Shown here piece after piece: positions 5,977 to 7,593 of a stretch of 7,593 bases of DNA. Location of the stretch: contig DMCJ01000052.1 of assembly GCA_003446735.1 (NCBI GenBank), positions 1-7,593 on the forward strand, given 5' to 3'. Numbering within the stretch: the first letter of the stretch is position 1; every line of letters starts with the position of its first letter. A program made the position numbers and the translations under genes. The notes below the pieces were generated by a model. That model had not been told where the DNA came from. It ran no database searches and saw only the letters and a list, made by a program, of their open reading frames with translations. This stretch comes from Lachnospiraceae bacterium. GTDB lineage: Bacteria > Bacillota > Clostridia > Lachnospirales > Lachnospiraceae.

Positions 5977-7542
5977 TCATTTACTCAGGATCCCGCGATA
6001 TCCGGCGGCTTCGAGCATATGTTCCTTTTCAATAAGATCCGATCCCGCCAGATCAGCTATGGTCCTGGCCACCCTCATCATCCTGTGAAGTCCTCTCATG
6101 CTCATCTGCTTTTCGTTATAGACCTTTTCGGTCAGTTCCTTCGCTTCAGAAGACAGAACACATATCCTCATTATGTCCTTTGCATCTATGCGCGCATTAA
6201 AGCAATCTTTTCCGTTTCTTTTTTGCTGTATCTTCCTTGCTTCGCATATCCTTTTCCTGATCTTCTCGCTTTTCTCTCTTTTTCCGGCTTTGCTAAGTTC
6301 TTCATATTTGTTATTGGATACACTGACACATATGTCAATTCTGTCCATAAGAGGTCCCGAGACCTGTTTTCTGTATCTGGAAATATCTGTATCCGTACAT
6401 CTGCATCTCTTTCTGTCAGGATAATATCCGCACGGACATGGATTCATAGCTGCAACCAGCATGATATCGCAGGGATATCTGTAATTTCCGTTTTTTCTGT
6501 TTATGGTTATCTCCCCTTCTTCAATAGGCTGTCTTAAAAGATCCAGCGTAGGCCTCTTAAATTCAGGAAACTCATCCAGAAACAGTACGCCGTGATTGGC
6601 AAGTGAGATTATACCGGGCGACGGGCAGCTCCCACCTCCGACCAAAGCCACGGGAGTGATCGTATGATGGGGATTTAAAAACGGTCTTTCGGTTATAAAA
6701 TATTCCTTCTCGGTAAGCAGGCCGGCAACCGAATATACAGTCGATGTATCAAGCATCTCTTCTCTGCTCATAGGCGGTAATATCCCGCATAAAGCTGACG
6801 CTATCATAGACTTTCCGGTACCGGGAGGTCCCGAGAGCAAAAGGTTGTGAAAACCGGCGGCAGCGATCTCAGCTGCTCGTTTTGCCGTATCCTGCCCGAC
6901 TATATCCTCAAAGTCATGACACTTGTGTCGTAAAATTTCAATCTTCTTTATATTATTATTTTTTACATCCTCAGAAGAATCGTCTTTTGTATCTGAAACA
7001 TTCGATTTTATTGCCTTTGGGATAACGCCATCTCTCAGGTATGCGATAGTATCTTCCAGGGAACTGACACCAATGACATTTATTCCTTCGACACATCCCG
7101 CCTCTTTCACATTTTCCGCAGGGATGATACATTCCGTCACACCTTCTTTTACGGCGGCTATGATAATCGGAAGAACTACGTTAACGCCTCTTACATCCCC
7201 TTTTAATCCGAGCTCTCCGATGATGATCCTTTTTTTGTCGTCTTCGCCCTTTTCCGGTATGGCTCCTATGCACCTTAAAAGGCAGACTGCCATAGCCAGA
7301 TCAAAGCCCGAGCCCTGCTTCCTAATACTTGCCGGCGAGAGATTTATAGTATATCTCATCGGCGGAAGCGTAAATCCGCTGTTTTTTATCGCGACCCGCA
7401 CCCTGTGCGAAGCCTCCTTTACTTCACTTCCAAGAAATCCAACCATATCCAGGCACGGCAGCCCGTTAGACATATCAGCCTCAACGGTAACAAGATAACC
7501 ACCGATCCCGTAAACGGCACCTGTTAATTCGCTATTTACCAT
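5977..7542 (-). CDS. comM: YifB/ComM-family AAA+ ATPase (Mg-chelatase-like branch-migration helicase)
   Basis: This 521-residue protein has the complete YifB/ComM architecture. In Vibrio and Acinetobacter, ComM is a hexameric helicase that promotes branch migration when transforming DNA is integrated; that role is transferred here by family. The N-terminal ChlI-like domain (about 20-170) shows GLPCLDMVGFLGSEVKEA (27-44) and the NLSPASIRKQGSGFDLAMA stretch (67-85). The AAA+ module has Walker A GPPGTGKS (238-245), Walker B VLFLDEF (319-325), the cysteine pair cluster NPCPCG...RCRC (368-382) and SGPLMDRID (395-403), which includes a likely arginine finger. The C-terminal domain ends with RGLHRMMRVARTIADLAG (483-500). 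The start is secure: AAAGGAGG lies 6 bases before the ATG. It leads directly into dprA, a common pairing in Firmicutes. The name reflects older confusion with magnesium chelatase; there is no sign of a chlorophyll or cobalamin pathway here. Upstream sequence is cut off at 51 bases. Confidence 0.94.
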   Translation of the reverse strand: MVNSELTGAVYGIGGYLVTVEADMSNGLPCLDMVGFLGSEVKEASHRVRVAIKNSGFTLPPMRYTINLSPASIRKQGSGFDLAMAVCLLRCIGAIPEKGEDDKKRIIIGELGLKGDVRGVNVVLPIIIAAVKEGVTECIIPAENVKEAGCVEGINVIGVSSLEDTIAYLRDGVIPKAIKSNVSDTKDDSSEDVKNNNIKKIEILRHKCHDFEDIVGQDTAKRAAEIAAAGFHNLLLSGPPGTGKSMIASALCGILPPMSREEMLDTSTVYSVAGLLTEKEYFITERPFLNPHHTITPVALVGGGSCPSPGIISLANHGVLFLDEFPEFKRPTLDLLRQPIEEGEITINRKNGNYRYPCDIMLVAAMNPCPCGYYPDRKRCRCTDTDISRYRKQVSGPLMDRIDICVSVSNNKYEELSKAGKREKSEKIRKRICEARKIQQKRNGKDCFNARIDAKDIMRICVLSSEAKELTEKVYNEKQMSMRGLHRMMRVARTIADLAGSDLIEKEHMLEAAGYRGILSK

Positions 7543-7548
7543 ATTTTT

Positions 7549-7556
7549 CCTCCTTT
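7549..7556 (-). promoter_or_regulatory. comM ribosome binding site
   Basis: AAAGGAGG on the minus strand lies 6 bases before the comM ATG at 7542, close to the ideal anti-16S match. No clear promoter is visible in the remaining bases to the window edge, so comM may be transcribed from further upstream. Confidence 0.75.
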
Positions 7557-7593
7557 ACAACTTCGAAAGACCAAAATAAAGCCGTAATCTCCC

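Noticed and set aside
6923..7498. Plus-strand open frame of 191 codons antisense to comM
   Set aside because: It lies wholly opposite the conserved ChlI-like domain of comM and resembles no protein family.
5977..7542. Magnesium chelatase subunit (ChlI) for chlorophyll or cobalamin synthesis
   Set aside because: The length, the N-terminal domain and the dprA neighbour fit YifB/ComM, which is only structurally related to ChlI.

Overview
The window is an ordinary-looking chromosomal segment of a Gram-positive anaerobe. All five protein genes lie on the minus strand. Transcription order is comM (yifB), dprA, pilT, topA, codY. CodY is confined to low-GC Gram-positives, and a comM-dprA-topA-codY order is familiar from Clostridia. 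Together with the AT-leaning codon use and strong AGGAGG-type ribosome binding sites, this suggests Clostridia, most likely Lachnospiraceae. The family-level placement is inference.

Layout from right to left, in the direction of transcription: comM (7542-5977) starts 51 bases from the window edge behind a strong ribosome binding site. It runs into dprA (5962-4748), and the two are translationally coupled. Then comes pilT (4634-3549), which has its own promoter and a textbook rho-independent terminator (3490-3458). A gene-poor, AT-rich stretch of about 460 bases (3457-3001) follows, carrying several inverted and direct repeats. A good sigma-A-type promoter (3000-2972) then drives topA (2928-868), and codY (824-42) follows after only 43 bases. 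The last 41 bases, downstream of codY, hold nothing that can be called.

Functionally the right half is about transformation. ComM is a branch-migration helicase for incoming single strands, DprA is the RecA loader that protects them, and PilT is the motor that retracts type IV pili, which can pull DNA in. The left half pairs the supercoil-relaxing topoisomerase I with the nutrient-sensing global regulator CodY, probably on one transcript. The most unusual element is the free-standing, self-contained pilT unit inside this cluster, followed by a long repeat-bearing upstream region of topA. No CRISPR array, tRNA, rRNA, insertion sequence, phage gene or defence system was seen, and I found no convincing new system. 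For three genes (topA, pilT, dprA) the ribosome binding site or promoter position supports a start codon downstream of the longest open frame.
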